Below, piece by piece: positions 44,762 through 51,876 of a stretch of DNA of 64,000 nucleotides. The DNA is taken from the NCBI RefSeq assembly GCF_000743535.1, contig NZ_AVCJ01000012.1, positions 283,363-347,362 on the forward strand. The letters run 5' to 3'. A program made the position numbers and the translations under genes. Source of the DNA: Arenimonas donghaensis DSM 18148 = HO3-R19. GTDB taxonomy: Bacteria > Pseudomonadota > Gammaproteobacteria > Xanthomonadales > Xanthomonadaceae. Under the pieces are notes generated by a model that saw nothing but the letters and a program-made list of their open reading frames with translations, did no database searches and was not told the DNA's origin. Position 1 is the first letter of the stretch, and every line of letters starts with the position of its first letter.

Positions 44762-46015
44762 ATGAGCCACGACGCGGATGTCCTGGTGCTGGGTGCGGGC
44801 GTGGTTGGCCTGGCCTGCGCCCATTACCTGCTCAGCGAAGGGCGGTCGGTGCGCGTGCTCGACGCCGGCAAGGTCGGCGGTGCCACGTCCTGGGGCAACT
44901 GCGGCACGCTCACGCCCAGCCATGCGGCGCCGCTGGCGGCACCCGGCATGGTGGCCCAGGCGCTGGGCTGGATGCTCCGGCCCGACGCGCCGCTTTACAT
45001 CAAGCCGCGTTGGGATCCGCCGCTGGCCCGCTGGCTGGGCAAGGTGGCGGGCCGCTGCAACCCACGCCACTGGCGCGAAAGCGGCATGGCCAAGGGTGCA
45101 CTCCTGAAATACTCGCGGGTGCTGGTCGAAGACCTGGTCTACGGCCAGGGCCTGGACTGCGGCTTCGAAGCCAGCGGCCTGCACTACGTGTTCCTGACCC
45201 CGAAGGCGCTCGCGCACCAGCAGCGCGAACTGCCCCTGCTGGCCGAACTGGGCATCGCCGCGCGCGTGATCGACGGCGACGCACTGGTGGCGGACGAGCC
45301 AGCGCTGAAGCCGGGGCTGGCCGGCGCCATCCATTTCCCGGGCGACGCCCACCTGCGCCCGGACCGCTTCACCGCCGAGCTGGCCCGCATCGTGCGCGAG
45401 GCCGGCGGCGTGATCGAAGAAGACGTGCGGGTGTCCGGTTTCGAACGCGGACGCAATGGCATCGAGGCGGTGCAGACCAGCGAAGGTCGGCGCTCGGCCG
45501 GCAAGGTGCTGGTGGCCATGGGGGCATGGTCGGCGGGATTCGCCGACAACCTGGGCCTGAACATCCCCATCCAGCCGGGCAAGGGCTATTCGATCAGCTA
45601 CGACCGCCCGACCATCGCGCCGCGCCGGCCGCTGGTGCTCAAGGAGCGCAGCGTCTGCGTCACGACCTGGGACGATGGCTACCGCCTGGGCAGCACCATG
45701 GAATTCAGCGGCTTCGATGACACGCCCAACCCCAGGCGACTGGCCGCCCTCGAGCGCGGCGCCGCCCGATACCTGGTCGAACCCACGGGCCCGGCGCGAC
45801 GCGACGCCTGGCACGGTTGGCGTCCGATGACCTGGGACGACCTGCCGATCCTGGGCCGGGCGCCAGGCCACAACAACCTGTTCCTGGCCACCGGCCACGG
45901 CATGATGGGCGTCGGCATGAGCGCGGGCACGGGCCGGCTGATGGCCGACCTGATGACCGGCCGCACGCCGGCGATCGACGCGACGCCGTACGCACCGACG
46001 CGCTTCGCCGGCTAG
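44762..46015 (+). CDS. FAD-dependent D-amino acid dehydrogenase (DadA-like)
   Basis: A 417-residue DAO-family flavoprotein. The FAD site VLVLGAGVVGLACAHYLLSEGRSVRVLD sits at the N-terminus. CGTLTPSHAAPLAAPGM follows the pattern of DadA-like enzymes, as do VAMGAWSAGFADNLGLNIPIQPGKGYSI and the late DLPILGRAPGHNNLFLATGHGMMGVGM. It likely deaminates a D-amino acid or an N-substituted amino acid to a keto acid, feeding electrons to quinone. It is followed 9 bp later by hutG. Confidence 0.88.
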   Translation: MSHDADVLVLGAGVVGLACAHYLLSEGRSVRVLDAGKVGGATSWGNCGTLTPSHAAPLAAPGMVAQALGWMLRPDAPLYIKPRWDPPLARWLGKVAGRCNPRHWRESGMAKGALLKYSRVLVEDLVYGQGLDCGFEASGLHYVFLTPKALAHQQRELPLLAELGIAARVIDGDALVADEPALKPGLAGAIHFPGDAHLRPDRFTAELARIVREAGGVIEEDVRVSGFERGRNGIEAVQTSEGRRSAGKVLVAMGAWSAGFADNLGLNIPIQPGKGYSISYDRPTIAPRRPLVLKERSVCVTTWDDGYRLGSTMEFSGFDDTPNPRRLAALERGAARYLVEPTGPARRDAWHGWRPMTWDDLPILGRAPGHNNLFLATGHGMMGVGMSAGTGRLMADLMTGRTPAIDATPYAPTRFAG

Positions 46016-46024
46016 ACTGCAGGC

Positions 46025-46804
46025 ATGAGCGACGTATTCAGCCTCCACCGCGGCGAGCTGCCGCTGCTGGTCAGCCTGCCGCACGACGGCATCGCCCTGC
46101 CCGAGGACGTCGCCGCGCGGGTCACGGACGCGGCCCGCGGCGTGCCCGACACCGACTGGTACGTGAGCCGGCTCTACGATTTCGCCCGCGCGCTCGGGGC
46201 ATCGGTGCTGGTTCCGAACTACTCGCGCTACGTGGTCGACCTCAACCGGCCGCCGGACGATGTCTCCCTGTATCCGGGCCAGAACACCACCGGGCTGTGT
46301 CCGGTGCGTCGATTCACGGGGGATCCGGTGTACCTGCCTGGCCAGGAACCAAGCCCCGACGAAGTCGCGACGCGGATCGAGCGTTATTGGCGGCCCTACC
46401 ACGACGCCCTGGCCGAAGAGCTCCAGCGACTGCGCCGGGCGCATGGTCGCGTCGTGCTGTGGGAAGGCCATTCGATCCGGAGCGTCGTGCCTTTCCTGTT
46501 CGAGGGCCGGTTGCCGGACCTCAACCTGGGCACCGCGGCCGGCGAAAGTTGCCGAACCGACACCCAGGTGCGCCTGGAATCGGTGCTGGCCTCGCAGGGT
46601 GATTACACCTGGGTGGCCAATGGCCGCTTCAAGGGCGGCTACATCACGCGCCATTATGGCCAGCCCGCGCAGGGCGTCGAGGCCATCCAGCTGGAGATCG
46701 CCCAGTCCTGCTACATGGACGAAGACGCCGGGCGCTACGAGTCCGGACGGGCGGAGCGGCTGCAGCCCTTGCTGTCGTCGCTGTTGCGCGCATCCCTGGG
46801 CTGA
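46025..46804 (+). CDS. hutG: N-formylglutamate deformylase (HutG type)
   Basis: 259 residues. LLVSLPHDGIALP supplies a His/Asp zinc-site segment, SRYVVDLNRPPDD is the family's core motif, and LWEGHSIRSVVPFLFEG supplies another metal/catalytic His. It converts N-formylglutamate to glutamate and formate, the last step of the five-step histidine pathway. It is separated from hutU by 44 kb here and sits instead with a DadA-like enzyme, so it may serve another formamide substrate. Its 3' end overlaps the minus-strand gene at 46735 by 70 bp. Confidence 0.9.
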   Translation: MSDVFSLHRGELPLLVSLPHDGIALPEDVAARVTDAARGVPDTDWYVSRLYDFARALGASVLVPNYSRYVVDLNRPPDDVSLYPGQNTTGLCPVRRFTGDPVYLPGQEPSPDEVATRIERYWRPYHDALAEELQRLRRAHGRVVLWEGHSIRSVVPFLFEGRLPDLNLGTAAGESCRTDTQVRLESVLASQGDYTWVANGRFKGGYITRHYGQPAQGVEAIQLEIAQSCYMDEDAGRYESGRAERLQPLLSSLLRASLG

Positions 46805-47034
46805 GCGGCGGCGGGCAGGGCCGGGTGCCTGAGCGCCACCGGGGGCGTGCAGGCGGGCATGGGCGCATCCGGGGTCGTCGCTGGCGCGCTCCGCTCGACC
46901 GGGCCGGCGGCCTGGCCTTCGCCGGCCTGCAGGCCCACCGCCAACGCCACCGCGAGGAACAGCACCAGCAGGCGCAGCACGATGCCGTGCTTGCGCGGCA
47001 GGGATTGCGTCCTGGGCAGCATGGGATCGATCAC
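46735..47034 (-). CDS. small membrane-anchored protein, last gene of fibre locus
   Basis: 99 residues. A hydrophobic helix at about 17-35 (HGIVLRLLVLFLAVALAVGLQ) is either a signal anchor or an uncleaved leader; the rest is Pro/Ala-rich and disordered. I do not recognise the family. The ATG overlaps the beta-barrel gene's stop by four bases (ATGA), which is the main support for its being real. The last 70 bp are antisense to the end of hutG, so the two genes share coding sequence in opposite directions. Confidence 0.55.
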   Translation of the reverse strand: MIDPMLPRTQSLPRKHGIVLRLLVLFLAVALAVGLQAGEGQAAGPVERSAPATTPDAPMPACTPPVALRHPALPAAAQPRDARNSDDSKGCSRSARPDS

Positions 47035-49013
47035 CGCTGGCGCCTCGCACCGATGTCGACGCGGGTGGTGTCGCGGACACGGACGTCGATGGCACGCTCG
47101 CCGTTTTCCCCTTCCAGGAACCAGGGCAGGGGCAGGTTGTCCGGCACCACTTCCAGGGTGTGCGCGCCGGTGGCGACACGCGGGAATTCGAACTCACCCT
47201 GGCTGTCGGTGCGCACGGCGTAGCGGCCGTCGAGCAGTACCGTGACGTTGGCCGCCGGCAGCTCCGACGCCGACCGCTCGCCGTCGCCGTTTTCGTCCAG
47301 GAACACGCTGCCGGTGACGGACCCGGCGGCCATGCCCGGCGCACCGCCGAGCACGCCGGCGCTGGTGCCGGCCTGACGCTCGTAACGAAGGCTCAGGAAA
47401 ACAGATCGGTCGCGCGGCAGGGAAACGAAGGCCTGTTCGGTGGCCAGCGGATCGATGATGAAGGGCGAGCGCTGCGAACCCTGGTTCTCGTAGATCGTCG
47501 CCACCAGCGACCAGTGGCTGGAGACGCGCCAGGCCAGGTTGAGGTTCAGGTCGGCGCCGCGGAAGGCGTCGCCCTCGGTCCAGCGTGCCGTGCCATCGAG
47601 GGTGATCCGCGAGCCCAGGTCGATGCCGCCATAGGCTGACAGGGACGCGACGCCGCTGGCGGCCTCGCCCTCGTAGGACACTTCGCCGTAAGAGGCGGTG
47701 AGGCTGAGCCGTCGGCCCTGGCGCAGCGGCAGCGACTGGTCGACGCTCAGTTCCCAACTGTCGTCGTCATCGCCGGCTCCCCGCGAATGCAGGTGTTCGA
47801 ACTGCAGCCGGCTCTGGCCCCAGCGGGTGGTCTTGTCGACGAACCACAGGGCCGAGAGGGCGTCCTGGGCACGCGAGCTGCGAAGGGCCAGGTTGCCGCC
47901 GTAGCCCATGGATGCCGTTGCCTGGAAGCGCGCGAAGGCCGTGCCGTACCAGCCGTCGAAACTGTTGCCGGAAATGCTGGCGACCCGGTCCAGGCCCGCA
48001 GACCAGGACCAGCGGGCGTGCTGGTAGGCGACGCGGTAGTAGGCACCCCGGCTGTCGTTGTTGATCGGCTGCGCACCCCAGGCCAGGTCCGGCTCGAGGT
48101 TGAAGACGCCGTAGCGATGCGTATAGGCGCCGCGCATGTTGCGCACGTCCAGCCAGGCACCGGTCGCGCTGCCCAGGTAGCCGTCGCTGGCCTGCAGGTT
48201 GAGGTTGACGCCATTGCGCGCGTCCGACCAGGCGAGCGCGCCATGCAGGGCCTCGGTGCGGCCATCCTGGAAGAAGCTGCCGCCGAAATCGTCCGGGACG
48301 ATCAGGCCGTCGGTGGCCAGCGCCGAAATCGCGGCGCGCCATCCCCGGGCGGGTTTGAACTGGAAGCTGGCGGTGCCGACATTGCCGTCGGCCACGTCGA
48401 AACCCACCACGCGGGCGCCGTTGAAGACGCCGGCCCGGCCCAGGGCGGCTTGCACGACCAGGTCTTCGCGGCCGCGCGTCCACTCCGTGCTGGCGCCGGC
48501 GAACGGCACCGTGGGCAGGAAGAAGCGGTGCTGTTCGCGGAGCAGGGACGGCGAGGGCGTGTTGAGCACGCCGATGCCGTTGTTGCCGCGCCAGCCGCCA
48601 TCCAGGAACAGTCCACGCTGCCACAGGGTCGCGGTGCCACCGACATCGGAGGCGTCGTCGCGGCGGTCGGACTGGGTCAGCGTCGCATCCAGGGACAGCG
48701 TCCCGTGGTCCGCCGTTTCCCGGAAACCGCCGAAGCGCAGGCCGAACTCGTGGAAGGTGTCGTCGCCACGCTCGGTGCGGCTGGCGATCGCCTCGAAGGT
48801 GAACGAGCGCGGCAGGCCGCTGGGATCGAAGTCGATCTCCGGGTCGACCGGCAGCGGCGCCAGGTCCTCCGAAGCGATCACGTTGTCCGACCAGGGCTCG
48901 CCTTCCGGCTCGGGCGCCTGCACGAGCGGGCGCGCGGCCGCCGGCAAGGCGGCAAGCGCCAGCGCGATGCAGGCGGACAACTGCACCGCGGTAGGCAGGC
49001 GGGCGGGCGTCAT
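47031..49013 (-). CDS. outer-membrane beta-barrel, usher-like, with C-terminal SdrD/CarboxypepD-like domain
   Basis: 660 residues. A Sec leader (about 1-27) is followed by an acidic, proline-rich linker and then about 500 residues of alternating aromatic/aliphatic beta strands, for example ARFQATASMGYGGNLALRSS and GRRLSLTASYGEVSYEG, as in outer-membrane barrels. The end is a beta-sandwich, GSVTGSVFLDENGDGERSAS, with a calcium-loop-like D-E-N-G-D-G-E motif and YAVRTDSQGEFEFPRVATG, as in SdrD or carboxypeptidase regulatory domains. It is shorter than FimD/PapC ushers (about 800+) and lacks their N-terminal chaperone-binding motif by eye. Next to a PapD-like chaperone gene it is the likely secretion pore or usher. 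Start ATG overlaps the chaperone stop (ATGA). Confidence 0.8.
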   Translation of the reverse strand: MTPARLPTAVQLSACIALALAALPAAARPLVQAPEPEGEPWSDNVIASEDLAPLPVDPEIDFDPSGLPRSFTFEAIASRTERGDDTFHEFGLRFGGFRETADHGTLSLDATLTQSDRRDDASDVGGTATLWQRGLFLDGGWRGNNGIGVLNTPSPSLLREQHRFFLPTVPFAGASTEWTRGREDLVVQAALGRAGVFNGARVVGFDVADGNVGTASFQFKPARGWRAAISALATDGLIVPDDFGGSFFQDGRTEALHGALAWSDARNGVNLNLQASDGYLGSATGAWLDVRNMRGAYTHRYGVFNLEPDLAWGAQPINNDSRGAYYRVAYQHARWSWSAGLDRVASISGNSFDGWYGTAFARFQATASMGYGGNLALRSSRAQDALSALWFVDKTTRWGQSRLQFEHLHSRGAGDDDDSWELSVDQSLPLRQGRRLSLTASYGEVSYEGEAASGVASLSAYGGIDLGSRITLDGTARWTEGDAFRGADLNLNLAWRVSSHWSLVATIYENQGSQRSPFIIDPLATEQAFVSLPRDRSVFLSLRYERQAGTSAGVLGGAPGMAAGSVTGSVFLDENGDGERSASELPAANVTVLLDGRYAVRTDSQGEFEFPRVATGAHTLEVVPDNLPLPWFLEGENGERAIDVRVRDTTRVDIGARRQR

Positions 49014-49795
49014 CGGTCGGCGCTGACGTCGATGTCGATGGCGCGTCCGCGCCATTCGAGCTTTCCGGACACCTTCATCGGGAAGGCCAGCACGACGGGC
49101 TCGTCGTCGTTGACCACCGGATACAGCGGGATGTCGCGGGTGGCGCCGGGCAGGATGGGGTTGCCCGACGGGGTCAGGGTCCAGCGCTCGCCGGTCGCGT
49201 CGGTGGCATCGATGAAGCCCTCGAGGCGCCCATGCGCGGTGCCGGCGTTCTGGATGCGCAGCATCGGCATCGGCCGGCCGGCTTCTTCGACGACACCGCT
49301 GCCGACGACACGCAGGTCGGCGCGGGCATCGCCCACGTCCAGGTAAACGATGATGCCGATGCGTCCCGCCACCGGGACGGCCACGCCGGGGACCGGGGTC
49401 GGCTCGCCTTCGAACATCACGGCGAAGCGGCACTGCCGGCTGCCCGCATCCTGGGGTACCCGGACCTCGAAGCGGAAGCGTCGCTTGCCATTGGGCGGCA
49501 CTTCGATCTCGGTGGCCTCCAGGGCGGTCCAGGGACGGCAGCTGTCCTCGGCGAGGGAGGCCTGGAAGGCCACGCCACCTTCCGCGTTGAGCGACCAGTC
49601 GGCGGTCGCCACGGTCAGGCGCAGTGGCACCGGGGCGATGTTGGAGATCTCGATGACCTCCCGGTAGACGTCGCCCGGCTTGGCGCGGTCCTCGAACCGC
49701 GGCGGCATGATCTGGGCCGAGAACTGCGCCTGCGCGAGGCCCGACAGGACCAACAGCGCCAGCAGGGCCAGGCAGCGGAGGGTCAAGGGCTTCAC
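49010..49795 (-). CDS. PapD-like periplasmic chaperone
   Basis: 261 residues. A leader of about 23 residues (LALLALLVLSGLAQA) precedes two Ig-like domains. Domain 1 reads as a fimbrial-chaperone pattern: PPRFEDRAKPGDVYREVIEISN, then TVATADWSLNAEGG, SCRPWTALEATEIEVPPNGK and RFAVMFEG. Domain 2 starts near residue 125 with GRIGIIVYLDVGD. The pattern also resembles the WxL-interacting DUF916 fold, a relative. It probably binds exported subunits in the periplasm. Coupled both ways by ATGA to the small exported gene upstream and the barrel gene downstream. Confidence 0.85.
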   Translation of the reverse strand: MKPLTLRCLALLALLVLSGLAQAQFSAQIMPPRFEDRAKPGDVYREVIEISNIAPVPLRLTVATADWSLNAEGGVAFQASLAEDSCRPWTALEATEIEVPPNGKRRFRFEVRVPQDAGSRQCRFAVMFEGEPTPVPGVAVPVAGRIGIIVYLDVGDARADLRVVGSGVVEEAGRPMPMLRIQNAGTAHGRLEGFIDATDATGERWTLTPSGNPILPGATRDIPLYPVVNDDEPVVLAFPMKVSGKLEWRGRAIDIDVSADR

Positions 49796-50244
49796 TGTCC
49801 GTCGGCCTCGAATTCGAAGTGGAACTCAAGCTGTTCGGGCCGGGACAGCAGGTTGGCGTCGGCGCGCAGGGTCAGCACGAAGGTGTCTTCCAGCAGGTTG
49901 GTGCTGATCGGGCCGGCATAGACCAGGGCGCGTTCACCATCCTTGAGCTGGCCGGGCAGCAGCGGACCACGCGCGGTCCAGCTCGCTTCCACCGGCGTTG
50001 CCTGGCGGCCAAGGACGTGGAATATCCGGCCGCTGCGGCCGCGTAGTTCAGAGGTGTCGATGCGCACCAGCACCGTCACCTGGCCCACCAGCATGTCGCT
50101 GCGCCCGGGTGCCGGGTCTTCCCACTGCATGCGCACCAGGCCGGTCAGGACCTGGCTGGCGGAATCGTCCAGGCGCACGGCCTGGGCCCGGGCGGCGCCG
50201 GCGCTGAGCAGGAGCAGGGCGATGAGGATGACGGCGCGGGTCAT
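49792..50244 (-). CDS. small exported beta protein, candidate minor subunit
   Basis: 150 residues with a Sec leader (about 1-20, ending AARA). The mature region is predicted beta-rich (VLTGLVRMQWEDPAPG, MLVGQVTVLVRIDTS, TFVLTLRADANLL) and ends in an alternating strand, LEFHFEFEADGQ. No cysteine is present in the mature part. I cannot assign a family. Position between the second subunit gene and the chaperone, with ATGA overlaps on both sides, suggests a minor subunit or adaptor. Confidence 0.65.
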   Translation of the reverse strand: MTRAVILIALLLLSAGAARAQAVRLDDSASQVLTGLVRMQWEDPAPGRSDMLVGQVTVLVRIDTSELRGRSGRIFHVLGRQATPVEASWTARGPLLPGQLKDGERALVYAGPISTNLLEDTFVLTLRADANLLSRPEQLEFHFEFEADGQ

Positions 50245-50873
50245 GGCGCGGTCAGGGTGTAGGTGACGCGGGCGGTGTAGGTGCCGCCGGCGACCAGCTG
50301 GGAATTGGCGTAACGGAAGCTCAGGCAGCTCTCGCGCCAGGTGTTGCGGTAGAAGTCGCTGGCGAGCGGCTGCGAGCCACCGCCGGCCTGGAAACTGCCG
50401 GACGGTACCGGCTGGGTAGCCGTGCCATCGCCGTTGCCCGAGCTGGTCCAGCTGATCTGGGAAATGGGAATGGTGTCGCCACCGGCATTGACCAGGAAGG
50501 CTGGCGCGGTGACGGTGAGCGTGGCGTTGGCGTTGCCATTGTTGTTGCGGCGGTAGAAGCCGCCGACGTACAGCTGCCCTGCGTTGCAGAACAGATAACC
50601 GTCCCAGTCGCTGGTGAGGCGGCCGTTGGCGCTCATGACCTGGGGCGTGCCATTTCCCAGGGCCGCCTGCGGCACCGTGACGGAAACGCGGCTGACGGCG
50701 CCGCCCGATTGCGGGGTGCCGCCGCCGCTGTAGGAGCCACCGGACATCACGCCGTCACCCACGCGCAGGTAGACCGCGTTGGTGCCCTGGTTGATGTTGA
50801 CCACGTACGCGCCCGCTTCACCGGCCGACAGCAGGCAGGCGGTGGAAAGCAGCAGGGCGGGCAATACGCGCAT
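50241..50873 (-). CDS. exported subunit with pilin-like C-terminal strand
   Basis: 210 residues. The leader (about 1-22) ends in AGA. The mature protein is Gly/Ser/Asn-rich with a beta pattern, contains two cysteines (LFCNAGQ and ESCLSF) that could form a disulfide, and ends GGTYTARVTYTLTAP. That ending closely resembles the end of the upstream gene's product, an A-G-T-Y-T-x-R-V-T-x-T motif, like the terminal strand of spore-coat-U/Csu-type pilins. Probably a tip or adaptor subunit of the surface fibre. Separated from the first subunit gene by 77 bp containing a perfect stem-loop; coupled to the next gene by ATGA. Confidence 0.75.
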   Translation of the reverse strand: MRVLPALLLSTACLLSAGEAGAYVVNINQGTNAVYLRVGDGVMSGGSYSGGGTPQSGGAVSRVSVTVPQAALGNGTPQVMSANGRLTSDWDGYLFCNAGQLYVGGFYRRNNNGNANATLTVTAPAFLVNAGGDTIPISQISWTSSGNGDGTATQPVPSGSFQAGGGSQPLASDFYRNTWRESCLSFRYANSQLVAGGTYTARVTYTLTAP

Positions 50874-50901
50874 GGTCGGGGCTCGCTTGCGGGGGAAAGC
50901 A

Positions 50902-50934
50902 CACCGCGGGGCCGGAAGGGCTGGCCCCGCGGTG
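50902..50934 (-). terminator. intercistronic stem-loop (attenuator or mRNA stabiliser)
   Basis: CACCGCGGGGCC at 50902-50913 pairs perfectly with GGCCCCGCGGTG at 50923-50934, a 12-bp stem with a 9-nt loop. On the minus strand it falls 16 bp after the first subunit gene's stop and before the second gene. The downstream minus-strand sequence is TGCTTTCC, with no long T-tract, so partial termination or 3'-end protection is more likely than complete termination. Confidence 0.7.
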
Positions 50935-50950
50935 GAGTGTCCTCGTCCGG

Positions 50951-51529
50951 TCAGGGGTTGGAGGCGGTGAAGGTGACGCGGCCGGTATAGGTGCCGGCGG
51001 CGACCACGTTGCTGTTGTCGTAGCCGAAGGTCCAGTCGGCGGTGCGGTTCACCACGCGGGTGCCGACGTTGGCGGTGACCGACTCGGCGGCACCGGTGCC
51101 GGCGTCGACGATGGCCGGCACGTCCAGCGCGGCGTCCGAGCTGGAGGTCAGGATTTCGGACCAGGAGATGCTGTCCGTGCCGTCGGTCAGGGCGGCGGCG
51201 GTGGTGGCGTCGAGGCTGATGGTGCCGACGTTGCCGAGCAGGCTGACGGCCAGGGTGCCGTTGCTGGTCGCGGCGACGTCGGAGCCGTCGCCGACGTTGG
51301 CGGCGGCCACGTCGAAGACCACTTCGTCGATGGTGGCGCCGGCCGAGCCGACCTGGAAGCGGATGAAGCGCGGGATGTTGATCTCGAAGTCAACGCGGGC
51401 GTCGGCGGAAATGGCGCCGTTGCCGGTGGCGAAGTCGGACTCGGCCAGGGCCGGGGTCATCGCGATCAGGCCGAGGGACGCCACGCCAACAAGGGCGAGG
51501 CCTCGGATGCTACGGACGGTGTTCTTCAT
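50951..51529 (-). CDS. major exported subunit of the fibre locus (pilin-like)
   Basis: 192 residues. Leader of about 29 residues ending PALA, then a mature protein of about 163 residues rich in Ala, Gly, Thr, Ser and Val, with no cysteine. Strand-like patterns include RFIRFQVGSAGATIDEVVFD and GTLAVSLLGNVGTISLD, and the C-terminus is AGTYTGRVTFTASNP, a donor-strand-like ending shared with the next gene. The composition and size resemble SCPU/Csu and other chaperone-usher pilins. First gene of the run, preceded by a sigma-54 promoter and followed by a strong hairpin, as expected for an abundant subunit. Start at 51529 chosen by leader position. Confidence 0.78.
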   Translation of the reverse strand: MKNTVRSIRGLALVGVASLGLIAMTPALAESDFATGNGAISADARVDFEINIPRFIRFQVGSAGATIDEVVFDVAAANVGDGSDVAATSNGTLAVSLLGNVGTISLDATTAAALTDGTDSISWSEILTSSSDAALDVPAIVDAGTGAAESVTANVGTRVVNRTADWTFGYDNSNVVAAGTYTGRVTFTASNP

Positions 51530-51640
51530 GTGCAGGTTTTCCTTGGTGGAGTTTGCTGGGTGAAACGACAGGATTGTTGGGTAGACATTCCGGGTCGGAT
51601 CACCGACCGGGGGCACGCAAACTGCGGGCGGGAGAAAAGA

Positions 51641-51656
51641 AGCAGGAAACGTGCCA
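51641..51656 (-). promoter_or_regulatory. sigma-54 (-24/-12) promoter for the fibre locus
   Basis: On the minus strand the 16 bases TGGCACGTTTCCTGCT match the sigma-54 consensus TGGCACG-N4-TTGCW at every fixed position except the first T of TTGC. The GG and GC doublets have the obligatory spacing. Transcription would begin near 51629, giving a leader of about 100 nt before the ATG at 51529. An enhancer-binding protein is required by this class of promoter. Confidence 0.8.
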
Positions 51657-51696
51657 ATGGGCTGCATCCGGGGTGGTGGAGGGCCTCCTGGCCACG

Positions 51697-51717
51697 AAAT
51701 GTGCGCTGATTCACATT
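51697..51717. promoter_or_regulatory. CRP/Clp-type binding site
   Basis: AAATGTG, then CGCTGAT with one mismatch to the classical half-site, then TCACATT: TGTGN-N6-TCACA is the CRP/Clp recognition pattern, and 16 of 22 bases match the E. coli CRP consensus. Its centre is about 78 bp upstream of the predicted sigma-54 start. In Xanthomonadaceae the CRP homologue Clp binds such sites and is controlled by c-di-GMP. Confidence 0.6.
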
Positions 51718-51824
51718 ATGTGACGGGCCGGCCCGACGCAAATCAGGGCCGATACCGGCCGTCCGGCCGACGAACGGCAGCTGGTTGGGGGCAGGCGGGG
51801 TGAAAATGTGACGCAAAGCGTCAC
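51711..51824. promoter_or_regulatory. two further palindromes upstream of the fibre locus
   Basis: TCACAT-T-ATGTGA at 51711-51723 overlaps the right half of the Clp-type site. GTGACGC-AAA-GCGTCAC at 51808-51824 lies about 187 bp upstream of the predicted start, in the usual window for a sigma-54 enhancer protein. The rest of the 347-bp interval between parE and the first subunit gene shows no gene. Confidence 0.5.
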
Positions 51825-51876
51825 CTTTCCGGGGTGCCCGTCACAGTTTGCGGCCAAAACCCCGGCCGTCGGGGAC

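Noticed and set aside
41475..46804. The run thioesterase-YbaN, then slyD-DUF418-dadA-hutG, considered as one catabolic island.
   Set aside because: The C40 lipoprotein lies on the opposite strand inside it, and composition matches neighbours, so no evidence of a transferred island.
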